From Promicromonospora iranensis (GTDB lineage Bacteria; Actinomycetota; Actinomycetes; Actinomycetales; Cellulomonadaceae), in the NCBI RefSeq assembly GCF_028994805.1, contig NZ_JAJQQP010000001.1, positions 186,001-250,000 on the forward strand: 64,000 nucleotides of DNA. Direction: 5' to 3'. Shown piece by piece: positions 15,743 to 22,979 of the stretch. The notes under the pieces are model-generated. The model was not told the origin of the DNA and made no database searches. It was given only the letters and a program-made list of their open reading frames with translations. Both the position numbers and the translations under genes were made by a program. The number at the start of each line of letters is the position of its first letter. The stretch's first letter is position 1.

Positions 15743-16595
15743 CCAGTACGGGGTCGATGAACCTCCCGATCGCGGTGAGGAGGTCGGAGAATCGTTCGGG
15801 TGCAAGTTCAGAGAGCCCGTGCTTGCGTCGCCAGGCGATGTACCGAGCCTGTGCAACCTCAGCAAACATTACTAGGTCGATCGTTTGGGCAAGAGGGGCC
15901 AGGACTACACCTCGATGTTCGGCGACCACACGCAACGACGTCCGGAGCTCGTCCGGGTCGAGCGCAATGGTTCTACCTATGGTGTAGAGGTCCACGAAGT
16001 CACGCCAGCGGGTGTTCGTCTCACCACGCGCCAGTGCGGTGACGTACTTCTCGGCGACGATCATCGCGGGCACATAGCCGCGCACGACCACGTCCTGACC
16101 GAGCATCCCCGGCAGCACGACGTCGACCGCCGGCGGTGCCACAGGGTCACCGGCCGAGAAGTCGAAGGCAATCTTCTGCCTGTCGGTGTGCAGGTTGCAG
16201 GTCATGGCGGCACGGAAGCCGGTGTAGTCGTCGTTCTCGCGAATCTCGGTGACCGTCAGCGTCTCGACGTCGTACGTCAGCCCGTCCGGCTCGTCCACTG
16301 CGATGACGGCACGGCAGACCTGGCGAACGGTGGCCTCATCCAGGCTGAGGTTACTCAACATCGCATCGATGTCCTTGGTCGGGCGACGCTCGACATACGC
16401 CGCCAGTAGGAAGCCACCCTTGAGGACGAACTTGTCTCGGTAGACGGTCCGCGTAAGCCTGTGCAGCGTGCGCTCGAGCTTGTAGAGGACAAGCGCCTCG
16501 GCGAAGTTAACGCCTTCCTCCTTGGCCACCCTCCGCAGCGCGAGATAGGTCGCTCTAGCCTGCTCAACTGTGGTGGCCGTCGCACTCTCGGTCAC
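15714..16595 (-). CDS. abiEii: AbiEii-type nucleotidyltransferase toxin
   Basis: A 293-residue member of the AbiEii/AbiGii family, a type IV toxin-antitoxin nucleotidyltransferase linked to abortive phage infection. The fold signature is visible: VLKGGFLLAAY with KGG at 59-61 and the metal-binding R-x-T-x-D-I-D at 71-77. A conserved lysine is in MIVAEKYVTAL, and the helical tail ends FIDPVLA. The GTG start at 16595 overlaps the antitoxin stop as GTGA. The last few residues (after about FIDPVLA) are read from the Nudix remnant, so the native stop was probably lost in a rearrangement. Confidence 0.88.
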   Translation of the reverse strand: MTESATATTVEQARATYLALRRVAKEEGVNFAEALVLYKLERTLHRLTRTVYRDKFVLKGGFLLAAYVERRPTKDIDAMLSNLSLDEATVRQVCRAVIAVDEPDGLTYDVETLTVTEIRENDDYTGFRAAMTCNLHTDRQKIAFDFSAGDPVAPPAVDVVLPGMLGQDVVVRGYVPAMIVAEKYVTALARGETNTRWRDFVDLYTIGRTIALDPDELRTSLRVVAEHRGVVLAPLAQTIDLVMFAEVAQARYIAWRRKHGLSELAPERFSDLLTAIGRFIDPVLAVRPNGLRG

Positions 16596-17167
16596 GTCAA
16601 TATCTCCAGAGCGGTACGGAGCGGCCCCTCGGCACGGGGCAGCTGACGGGCGATGCGGAGCAGTTCGGAGGGCTGATTCCCGCGCCTAAGGAGCCAACGG
16701 CGCAACGCGGTGGTCGCTGTCTCGTAGCCCTCGTAGCCCCGCATACGAAAGGCGTCGACGACGCTTCGGGCGGGTGAGTAGATCGGAACGGCGACACCGC
16801 TGACCTGCTCGATCCTGCGCTCCAGATAGAACGTCTCGGCGTCGAACGATCGCCATGCGACTCGCGTAGCCAGCACCGGTTTGTGTGCGCCGCGCGGGAG
16901 GGCGAGGTCGTACGCCGCTGGGATATCGTCCACCAGGTCGTACTGGGCCAGGGCGCTCGTGAGGCAGATCGTCGCTCGCGGAGACCTGGTGACGATCTCG
17001 ATCAGATCAGGATCCCCCACCTCGGTATCCGTCGGCTGGTACCACCCGCGCGCGATCTGAGCAACAAGGCCGGTATCCACCCAGGCGCGCAGCGTCCGCG
17101 CGTTGATCCCTTGAGCGCGCGCCTCAGCAGTACGGAACGGACCGCGTTGAGCGAGTAGATCGTGCAC
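16592..17167 (-). CDS. abiEi: AbiEi-type antitoxin and autorepressor
   Basis: A 191-residue antitoxin with an N-terminal winged helix (about 1-45, including ARTLRAWVDTGLVAQIARGWY) and a C-terminal domain with YSPARSVVDAFRMRG, both typical of AbiEi proteins. In characterised systems the N-domain represses the operon and the C-domain is needed for antitoxicity. The GTG start at 17167 has AGGAAGG 5 nt upstream. It is immediately followed by the toxin gene with 4-bp overlap. A perfect 14-bp inverted repeat just upstream is the expected operator. Confidence 0.88.
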   Translation of the reverse strand: MHDLLAQRGPFRTAEARAQGINARTLRAWVDTGLVAQIARGWYQPTDTEVGDPDLIEIVTRSPRATICLTSALAQYDLVDDIPAAYDLALPRGAHKPVLATRVAWRSFDAETFYLERRIEQVSGVAVPIYSPARSVVDAFRMRGYEGYETATTALRRWLLRRGNQPSELLRIARQLPRAEGPLRTALEILT

Positions 17168-17191
17168 CGGGGCCTTCCTGGAGCGGGTGGG

Positions 17192-17231
17192 TCAAACTCT
17201 CTACAGATAACCTTAGATGTAGAGAGTTTGA
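17192..17231. promoter_or_regulatory. inverted-repeat operator of the AbiE operon
   Basis: Perfect 14-bp arms TCAAACTCTCTACA (17192-17205) and TGTAGAGAGTTTGA (17218-17231) flank a 12-nt AT-rich spacer, 25 bp before the abiEi start. The arrangement agrees with the inverted repeats bound by AbiEi in characterised systems, where binding blocks the promoter. Confidence 0.75.
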
Positions 17232-17255
17232 TCCGCAGCTCGGCGGCGACGCATG

Positions 17256-17292
17256 CAGAAGGCCCGAAACCACTGAGGTTCCGGGCCTTCTG
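17256..17292. terminator. hairpin, probably the original terminator of tRNA-Thr
   Basis: 16-bp arms CAGAAGGCCCGaAACC/GGTTcCGGGCCTTCTG with one mismatch surround an ACTGA loop. On the minus strand it directly follows the displaced 3' tRNA segment (17299-17341), as expected if this was the native tRNA terminator before an element inserted. Confidence 0.65.
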
Positions 17293-17298
17293 CTGGCT

Positions 17299-17341
17299 GA
17301 GCCGCCTGTCAGAATCGAACTGACGACCTTCTCATTACGAG
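17299..17341 (-). repeat. attachment-site copy: 3' end of tRNA-Thr, distal
   Basis: 43 bp identical to 20298-20340, covering the tRNA-Thr sequence from the anticodon to the 3' end plus two flanking bases. No 5' half is present, so it cannot encode a tRNA. It marks the left end of the integrated element. Confidence 0.88.
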
Positions 17342-17428
17342 AACGTCCCGGAGGCCTGCGGGCCGCTTCTCCGGCTTGGTTTCGCGTGCATGTGGTGCGC
17401 TCGAACTACACGACCGCTCGTCGGGGGT

Positions 17429-17445
17429 GCGCGGGGGGTGCACGA
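17429..17445 (+). repeat. 17-bp direct repeat near left end of element
   Basis: GCGCGGGGGGTGCACGA, identical to 20198-20214. It lies 87 bp inside the left attachment copy. The partner lies 83 bp inside the right one. The matched positions suggest integrase arm-binding sites or a residual end repeat. Confidence 0.6.
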
Positions 17446-17495
17446 ATTCGGGGCTGTCGTCGCAGGTCTGTGACCCAACATGCTCCTACTTCGGG

Positions 17496-17682
17496 GCCCC
17501 TGTTCCTCCGTCATCCGTTGGCGCGGGGCACGTCTCGGACATCGGTTCTGCCGTCAGTGCAACAGGTCCCGCTCATCGGGCGTCGGTGCGGTGGTGCTGG
17601 GTGTCGGCGGGGCCTGTTGCGCTGGCGGCGGGTTCGGTGTCAGGGTCCCGATCAAGCCAATGGATGACGGAGGAACAGGGGC
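17496..17682. repeat. 27-bp inverted-repeat pair, MITE-like
   Basis: Left copy 17496-17522 and right copy 17656-17682 are inverted relative to each other over 27 bp with one mismatch. They start GCCCCTGTTCCTCCGTCATC at the outer end and are separated by 133 bp with no coding potential. The size (187 bp) and terminal inverted repeats fit a miniature transposable element, but no matching target duplication was found. The rest of 17342-17804 holds no gene. Confidence 0.5.
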
Positions 17683-17804
17683 ACCGCGGCTCCCTCGATC
17701 CTCTTGATTCCCGGGTGCCCGCCGGAGGCACTTGGTGGGTGCGTCTCGGAGGGTTTCCTGGGAGCGGCGGTGAGCTGTGCTGGCACTGTGTCTACAGTTC
17801 GGCC

Positions 17805-18152
17805 ATGGCATCCAGCGACGCTGACTTCGAGCTCTACGCCATCATGACGAGCACGGCGCATCAGGTCCTTGCTTCGAGTGATCCGTACTGGGTCGGCATC
17901 GACGGCATGGACGAGATTGCCGCTGACGAAGTCATGTTCGATGCCGAGCACGGCGCGGCGGCATATCTCCTGTGGGCGAACCTGACCGACATCAATGATG
18001 ATCCGCGGATCGACGGCGACCGTGCGCTCTGCGAGGACCGGCTAAGGATGGCTGCTGGCGAGTGGCTGGAACTGGACCTCGCTCGCCCGGAGGCGATCGA
18101 GCGCTATTTCAGGCGTTGGCACGACCCGATGGAGCCGGTGGACGCCCAGTAG
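17805..18152 (+). CDS. hypothetical protein in integrative element
   Basis: A 115-residue, strongly acidic soluble protein (MASSDADFELYAIM...) with no family I recognise. Residues about 40-75 (DEVMFDAEHGAAAYLLWANL) look like a helical core, and the C-terminal part carries ERYFRRWHDP. The ATG at 17805 is the only well-placed start after the MITE-like repeats. It is followed 34 bp after its stop by a hairpin terminator, so it is probably an independent transcription unit. Confidence 0.6.
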   Translation: MASSDADFELYAIMTSTAHQVLASSDPYWVGIDGMDEIAADEVMFDAEHGAAAYLLWANLTDINDDPRIDGDRALCEDRLRMAAGEWLELDLARPEAIERYFRRWHDPMEPVDAQ

Positions 18153-18185
18153 TCAGGCAGTCGGACGCGAGCTGCACAACGAGAG

Positions 18186-18213
18186 ACGGTCTCGACCACT
18201 GAGTCGGGACCGT
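18186..18213 (+). terminator. hairpin terminator
   Basis: 11-bp stem ACGGTCTCGAC/GTCGGGACCGT with one G-T pair and a 6-nt loop, followed by CTTCGTC, 34 bp after the stop of the hypothetical gene ending at 18152. The remaining gap to 18364 is GC-rich with short palindromes and no gene. Confidence 0.65.
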
Positions 18214-18364
18214 CTTCGTCATGTTCCGGGCCGGTAGGCCGTCGGGGTGCGGTGGGGTGCGCGCAGGGCGCGAAGCGCCCGGAGCGCGGGGCCCCATCGC
18301 GGGCCCCCGCCGGCCGCACGGCCCAGCGCGCCGCAGGCGCGCCTTGAGCCAGTAAAGAAAGTCC

Positions 18365-19012
18365 TCACGGGGCTGGCGGCAGCCTCCGCTTACACCGGAC
18401 CAGGTGAGTACCCCCGCGTCCCTTTCGAACCGTGACTTCATACTCTGCGCCAGACTCGCGGCGCACGAAGCACATGGTCGCAGTGGGCCCTTCTGTCTCG
18501 ATCGACTGGAGGATGAAGTCGGCGTCTTGCACCTCGTAACGGGTAGCGAGCCGCCAACGAGCAGCGTGTGTCGCCTCCTCCTCACTGATCGTGAGGTCCT
18601 CGCCGTCGGTATCGCGCCACCTTGCGGCAAGACGTTTGCCCATCTCTTCGATCAGCTTGCCGACCCCATATGCAACTGCGGCATCGTAGAACGTGCTACC
18701 TACGTGTGCGAGGTACTCGACCGATGCCCCGCTGGCGCCCCACTCGACGCTCTTCCGGCTCTCACGAAGAATGATGGCCGGGCCTTCGGACCGGGGATCC
18801 GACGCACGTTCGATCGCGTGATCAAGCCAGCCCCGCTTCCACGCTGTGCCATCTGCTTGGATCGCGACCCATTCGTCGCCTTGCACCTTGTCGAAGTCAT
18901 CCACCGGAACGAAAGTGATCCCGACCCTGTCTGCCCGGTCCTCTTCGGGGTCAAAGTCGAACTCCGACTCGGGGTCGAAGGCTGCCTCGGCGTTACGGTC
19001 GCTTTTTTCCAT
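18365..19012 (-). CDS. hypothetical protein in integrative element
   Basis: A 215-residue soluble protein, unrecognised. Its N-terminal 30 residues are very acidic (DPESEFDFDPEEDRADR). The middle has a GDEWVAIQADGTAWKRGW strand region and an EEMGKRLAARWR helix. The C-terminus is basic and ends with a RKGRGGTHLVRCK-like strand. Codon use is somewhat less GC-rich than the core genes, in keeping with acquired DNA. The ATG at 19012 follows a weak AGGAAG-like site. Confidence 0.6.
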   Translation of the reverse strand: MEKSDRNAEAAFDPESEFDFDPEEDRADRVGITFVPVDDFDKVQGDEWVAIQADGTAWKRGWLDHAIERASDPRSEGPAIILRESRKSVEWGASGASVEYLAHVGSTFYDAAVAYGVGKLIEEMGKRLAARWRDTDGEDLTISEEEATHAARWRLATRYEVQDADFILQSIETEGPTATMCFVRRESGAEYEVTVRKGRGGTHLVRCKRRLPPAP

Positions 19013-19072
19013 AGAGGAAGAATGGCGGTTGCACTCCGGTTTGGCGACCGGTCCAGCCTGCTTGCTGTCGAG

Positions 19073-19603
19073 TCAGGCTCTCTGAGTGGCGAGACTGCTC
19101 ATGTCAGCAACAAGGGCGTTAGCACCGGCAACTCGAAGTTCAGTACCACGACGCGGTGTCTTTGCATAGCCGATGCACGGAACAGCAGTCGCCCGCGAGA
19201 CTTGGACGTCGGATACGGAGTCTCCGATGAACACGGCACGTCCAGGTTGGACCTGGAGGAGTCGCAGCGCTTCGTCAACGGTGTACGTATTGGGCTTCAT
19301 GAGGTTGGGCCTATGTACTGGTCGGCCGACAACAGCAACCACGTAGGGTGAGAGCACCCAACGTTCCAGGTAGGCACGGATCGCAACTTCGGCATTGTTG
19401 CTGACGATCACTACCGGCTTGCCGCCCTGGTGGCAGCGAGCCAGCAAGTCATGTGTACCGTGCGTCGGCTCGGCTGTGAGTGCGGCGGCGGTCTCGGCGT
19501 CGTCACAGAGGGCTTCGACTTCGCCCAGCGCCTGGGGTGCGCTGGTGGCGGTCCACCGCAGGACGGCGAGGTGATCGCTAGTCGTGCCGATGCGGTCGTC
19601 CAT
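19073..19603 (-). pseudogene. N-terminally truncated HAD-family hydrolase
   Basis: The 176 visible residues cover HAD motif II (VIVSNN), motif III (lysine in LMKPNTYT) and motif IV (FIGDSVSDVQ). The N-terminal block with the nucleophile DxD motif I is absent. The frame stays open a little upstream of the ATG at 19603, giving LLARNIA in phase, which suggests the true gene continued. A stop then appears where the truncated integrase begins on the other strand. Without motif I the phosphatase should be inactive. Confidence 0.65.
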
Positions 19604-19623
19604 CGCAATGTTGCGCGCGAGCA

Positions 19624-20235
19624 GTGGACGAGATGGACCCGTTCACTGAGAGCGGGCTGGAGGCGGCCTACCTGACCTGGCGGATGAAGGACGAACGTCT
19701 GGCTGACGTCCTGCTCGTGATGGGCTGGACGGGTCTGCGCTGGGGCGAGGTACGTTCGATGCAGGTGGCGAACTTCGTCGAGGTCCCGACCCCGGGTCTG
19801 ATGGTGCGTCGCAGCCAGCCCGAGGGCTCGCCGGCCAAGGCCACCAAGGGCCGGTCGATGCGTCGTGTCCCGCTCGCAGATCGCGTGCTGTCGATCGTGC
19901 AAGAGCTGGCGGACGGCCGGACGCCACATGATCTGCTGTTCACGTCGTCGGGCGGGTCGCAGCTCTGGTGCACGGCTACCGTTCGGACTCTCGCCTGGGA
20001 GACGACCGGTCAGGGCCGACGCCTGCACGACCTGCGGCACACGGCCGTGTGCCTCTGGCTGTCCCGTGGTGTGGAGCCTGGGACGGTGCAGGCGTGGTGC
20101 GGACACGAGTCGATCGCGACCACGAACCGGTACCTGCACTTCCTCGGGACCGACGCCGACAAGGCGGGCCTGAACAAGCTGAATGACGGCCTGGGGAGCG
20201 CGGGGGGTGCACGAGATGAGCGCAACGGCGCGTAG
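19624..20235 (+). pseudogene. tyrosine integrase, catalytic domain only
   Basis: A 203-residue C-terminal fragment of a phage/ICE-type tyrosine recombinase. The catalytic residues are all visible: Arg in GLRWGE, His and Arg in LHDLRHT, His in CGHES and the tyrosine nucleophile in NRYLHF. Full-length enzymes of this group have about 370-400 residues; the arm-binding and core-binding N-terminal domains are missing. The frame opens at a GTG (19624) with no ribosome binding site. It ends 63 bp before the att repeat beside the intact tRNA, the normal position for a tRNA-targeting integrase. Confidence 0.75.
20198..20214 (+). repeat. 17-bp direct repeat near right end of element
   Basis: Identical to 17429-17445. 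Here it lies inside the last codons of the integrase fragment, 83 bp from the right attachment copy. Confidence 0.6.
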
Positions 20236-20242
20236 GACGCAA

Positions 20243-20290
20243 GAAACCCCGCCCCACCTCGGCACATATGGCCTGGTGGGACGGGGTTTC
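20243..20290 (+). terminator. terminator behind the integrase fragment
   Basis: 16-bp arms GAAACCCCGcCCCACC/GGTGGGaCGGGGTTTC with one mismatch and a 16-nt loop, starting 8 bp after the integrase stop. It would also terminate transcription leaving the tRNA on the minus strand. Confidence 0.75.
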
Positions 20291-20297
20291 CATGGCG

Positions 20298-20340
20298 GAG
20301 CCGCCTGTCAGAATCGAACTGACGACCTTCTCATTACGAG
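20298..20340 (-). repeat. attachment-site copy within intact tRNA-Thr
   Basis: 43 bp identical to 17299-17341. Here it forms the 3' part of the complete tRNA-Thr gene and marks the right end of the integrated element. Confidence 0.88.
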
Positions 20341-20371
20341 TGAGATGCTCTACCGACTGAGCTAAGGCGGC
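20299..20371 (-). tRNA. tRNA-Thr(CGT)
   Basis: 73 nt on the minus strand that fold fully: acceptor GCCGCCT/AGGCGGC, D-stem GCTC/GAGC, anticodon stem TCTCA/TGAGA with loop CTCGTAA (anticodon CGT, reading ACG), five-base variable region, and T-stem GTCAG/CTGAC with loop TTCGATT. The discriminator is U and CCA is not encoded. Its 3' half was used as integration target by the adjacent element. Confidence 0.96.
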
Positions 20372-20495
20372 GTGCGCACCGCGAGCCGGTACGAACCGGA
20401 TCGGTGAGCGGCCCTCACTGTACCCAATGGAAGGCCCAGGTTTCAAAGTGAAACCGTGTGACGTCCTCGACCCGTGGGATCCGGGCTCCGGACGG

Positions 20496-22043
20496 TCAGC
20501 AGGCGAGGCCGTCCTCCGGCACCTTGCCCTCCACCAGGTAGTCCTCGACCGCCGTGCTGATGCAGGTGTTGGACCGGCCGTACGCCGTGTGCCCCTCACC
20601 CTCGTACGTCACCAGGGTGCCCGACGAGAGCGTCTTCGCGAGCGACTCGGCCCAGCGGTACGGGGTGGCGGGGTCGTTGGTGGTCCCGACCACGACGATG
20701 GGCGGTGCGCCCTTCGCCGCAGGGTCGAACTTCTGCTTGGCCGGCGGGTACGGCCAGTCGGTGCACTCGATGCCGGAGTACCCGAACGACTCGCCGAGGG
20801 TGGGCGCCGCCGCCTCGATCTCGGCGGCGAGCTGCTGCATCTTGGCCATGTCCTCCTCGGCGCGGGAGTCGGCGCAGTTGATCGCGCGGAACGCCTCCTC
20901 GCTGTTGGACTTGAACGTGCCGTCCTCGTTGCGGTCGTTGTAGACGTCCGCCAGGTAGAGCAGGTCGTCGCCGGTGCCCTCCCACAGGACCTCCTGCAGG
21001 GCCTGCGTGAGGAACGACCAGGATCCCTCGTCGTACATCGTCACGGCCACGCCGTAGAACGCGAGCTTCTTCGTCACGGAGCGCCCGGACGACGTCGGGA
21101 TCGGGTTGGGTTCCGCGTCCTCGACGATCGACTGGATCTGCTGCAGACCGCTGTCGACGTCACCGGTGAGCGGGCAGCTGCTGCCCGCCTGGCAGTCGGT
21201 CACGTACGCGCGCAGAGCGCTCTCGAAGCCCTCGGCCTGCTGCAGCGCCACCTCGTCCGAGCCCAGCGTCGTGTCGAGCGCGCCGTCGAGCACCAGCCGC
21301 CCGGTCCGCTTCGGGAACAGCCCCGCATAGGTGGCCCCGAGCTGGGTGCCGTAGGAGAAGCCGAGGAAGTTGAGCTTGTCGTCACCGAGCGCGCCCCGGA
21401 GCATGTCCATGTCGCGCGCGGCGGACTGCGTGTCCACGTGCTCCAGGAGCGGACCGGTGTTCTCGGCACACGCCTGGCCCCAGTCCCGGACCGCGTCCTT
21501 CCGGGCGGCCAGCCCTTCCTCCGTGTACGGGAAGTCGGTGCTGAGGAACTCGTCCTTGCCCGCGTCGTCGTAGCACTTCACGGGCGTCGACTGCCCCACC
21601 CCGCGGGGGTCGAAGCCCACGATGTCGAACGACGAGCGCAGCGACTGCCCGAACCGCGCCGGGTCACCCACGAAGTCCACGCCCGAGCCGCCCGGCCCGC
21701 CCGGGTTGACCAGCAGCGATCCCACCTTCTGCCCCGAGGCGGGAATGCGCTTGAGCGCGATCTCGATGCTGCCGGACCCAGCGTCCTGCCAGGAGAGCGG
21801 CGCGGAGGCGGTGGCGCACTGGAAGCCCTCGCCACAGTCGGTCCACTCCAGCGACTGGCCGTAGTAGTCCTCGAAGCCTTTCGGCGCACCCACCGTCGCC
21901 GAGCCGTCCGACTTGCCCACGTCCTCCAGCGCCGTCTGCACCTTGGGCGGTGCACCACAGGCGGCGAGCAGGAGAACGGTGGTGAGCAGCGTGGCGACGA
22001 CGGCCGCGGGCTGACGACGGCGGGCGGGGCGAATCACCCGCAC
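20496..22043 (-). CDS. secreted alpha/beta-hydrolase peptidase (tripeptidyl aminopeptidase-like, S33)
   Basis: A 515-residue exported lipoprotein-type hydrolase. The signal ends in a lipobox LLAACG (about residues 24-29). The hydrolase domain shows NPGGPGGSG (oxyanion loop), FDPRGVG, and the nucleophile elbow GFSYGT. The C-terminal TAP-like domain contains the acid in GTTNDPATPY and the histidine in GEGHTAYG. This is the pattern of actinobacterial tripeptidyl/prolyl aminopeptidases that trim peptides outside the cell. The start is GTG at 22043; a second GTG lies two codons on. A lipoprotein gene lies 57 bp upstream on the same strand. Confidence 0.9.
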   Translation of the reverse strand: MRVIRPARRRQPAAVVATLLTTVLLLAACGAPPKVQTALEDVGKSDGSATVGAPKGFEDYYGQSLEWTDCGEGFQCATASAPLSWQDAGSGSIEIALKRIPASGQKVGSLLVNPGGPGGSGVDFVGDPARFGQSLRSSFDIVGFDPRGVGQSTPVKCYDDAGKDEFLSTDFPYTEEGLAARKDAVRDWGQACAENTGPLLEHVDTQSAARDMDMLRGALGDDKLNFLGFSYGTQLGATYAGLFPKRTGRLVLDGALDTTLGSDEVALQQAEGFESALRAYVTDCQAGSSCPLTGDVDSGLQQIQSIVEDAEPNPIPTSSGRSVTKKLAFYGVAVTMYDEGSWSFLTQALQEVLWEGTGDDLLYLADVYNDRNEDGTFKSNSEEAFRAINCADSRAEEDMAKMQQLAAEIEAAAPTLGESFGYSGIECTDWPYPPAKQKFDPAAKGAPPIVVVGTTNDPATPYRWAESLAKTLSSGTLVTYEGEGHTAYGRSNTCISTAVEDYLVEGKVPEDGLAC

Positions 22044-22100
22044 AACCTATCGGTTGTGCTGGGTAGATTTCTTACCCGTTGGCGAACCGACACGCGACCC

Positions 22101-22775
22101 TCACGAGTCGAGCCACGCCACCGGTCCCGGCTCGCCCTCTGCGGGGCGGGGCTCGAGCTCGACCGTGCCCTTGTCGCCCAGCACGACCGGTACGGGCTCG
22201 CCGGTGTCAGCCTCCGCCGGCACCTCGACCACCGTGGTCGTGGGCACGAAGTCCATGGTGCAGATGCCGTCGCTCGGCGGCACGAGCTGCACGGTGAGCA
22301 CGCCGTTCTCCGCGTCGACCCCACCCCTCTTGCCGCCCGAACCGAGGGTCGCCTCCGGCTCCGCGAACGTGGGGCACGAGCTGGACCCGTTCGTCACGAC
22401 GTACAGCAGGCCCTCCACGGGCGCCCAGGCCGCACCGACCGTCGAGCTGGTGCTGCCCTCCAGGCCCGGCGGCAGACCGCGTCCGGAGTTCCCTGCCGCG
22501 ACCTCCATGTCGGCGGCCTGCGGCAGCCTGCCGTCCTTGCCCGCTCCGCCGGTCTCACCCGTGTCATCCGTCGGGCCAGGGCTGGTCATGTCGCTCTCCT
22601 CCGGTGAAGGGGACGTGGTGGCGCTCGAGTCCGCCGCCTCGGAGCCCCCGACGTCGGACTGTGCGCACCCCGACAGCGCGAGCGCCGCCGTCACGCCGAG
22701 GCCCAGGGCCGCCGCGCCAGCACGTACCAGAGGTCGTGCCGTCGCACCGGATCGGTCCATCCGCCTGATGTTCAT
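22101..22775 (-). CDS. putative lipoprotein of unknown function
   Basis: A 224-residue exported protein. After a basic start (MNIRRMDRS...) comes a hydrophobic segment and the lipobox ALSGCAQ (Cys about 39), then a Ser/Thr/Glu-rich linker and a small globular domain with two further cysteines (SSSCPTF, DGICTMDF). The ATG at 22775 is chosen because it gives a normal signal peptide; the frame opens about 38 codons earlier. It lies 57 bp before the peptidase gene and may be co-transcribed with it. Confidence 0.75.
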   Translation of the reverse strand: MNIRRMDRSGATARPLVRAGAAALGLGVTAALALSGCAQSDVGGSEAADSSATTSPSPEESDMTSPGPTDDTGETGGAGKDGRLPQAADMEVAAGNSGRGLPPGLEGSTSSTVGAAWAPVEGLLYVVTNGSSSCPTFAEPEATLGSGGKRGGVDAENGVLTVQLVPPSDGICTMDFVPTTTVVEVPAEADTGEPVPVVLGDKGTVELEPRPAEGEPGPVAWLDS

Positions 22776-22898
22776 GCCCAGATCCTTCCACTCGCCTGAC
22801 ACCACCGGGTGTGCGTCGCAGGGTTGCGACGCCTCCACCCTGGTCATGTGGCGGGCGACACGTGTCTTGCACCACACCCCATGATCCATGACATGTCA

Positions 22899-22928
22899 GG
22901 TGACCGGCGGCCCGAGCCACCGGTCACC
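22899..22928. terminator. probable terminator behind hypX
   Basis: 9-bp perfect arms GGTGACCGG/CCGGTCACC with a 12-nt loop, 52 bp downstream of the hypX stop on the minus strand. Confidence 0.5.
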
Positions 22929-22979
22929 CGATCTGCCACCGATCATCCGCGTTCGCGCGACATCACGCGCGTCGGCGGC

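Larger units (their letters stand above)
17299..20340. mobile_element. decayed integrative element at tRNA-Thr
   Basis: About 3 kb bounded by 43-bp direct repeats made of the tRNA-Thr 3' half, with an integrase gene reading toward the intact tRNA. The interior holds a hypothetical gene, a second hypothetical gene, a truncated HAD gene and the catalytic half of a tyrosine recombinase. No replication, transfer or excisionase genes remain. Integration regenerates the tRNA at the right end, as for tRNA-targeting integrases in general. The missing halves of two genes at one junction (about 19604-19640) point to an internal deletion. Confidence 0.78.

Noticed and set aside
17299-17341. A second functional tRNA-Thr gene
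   Set aside because: Only the 3' half from the anticodon onward is present; no D-arm or 5' acceptor strand precedes it.
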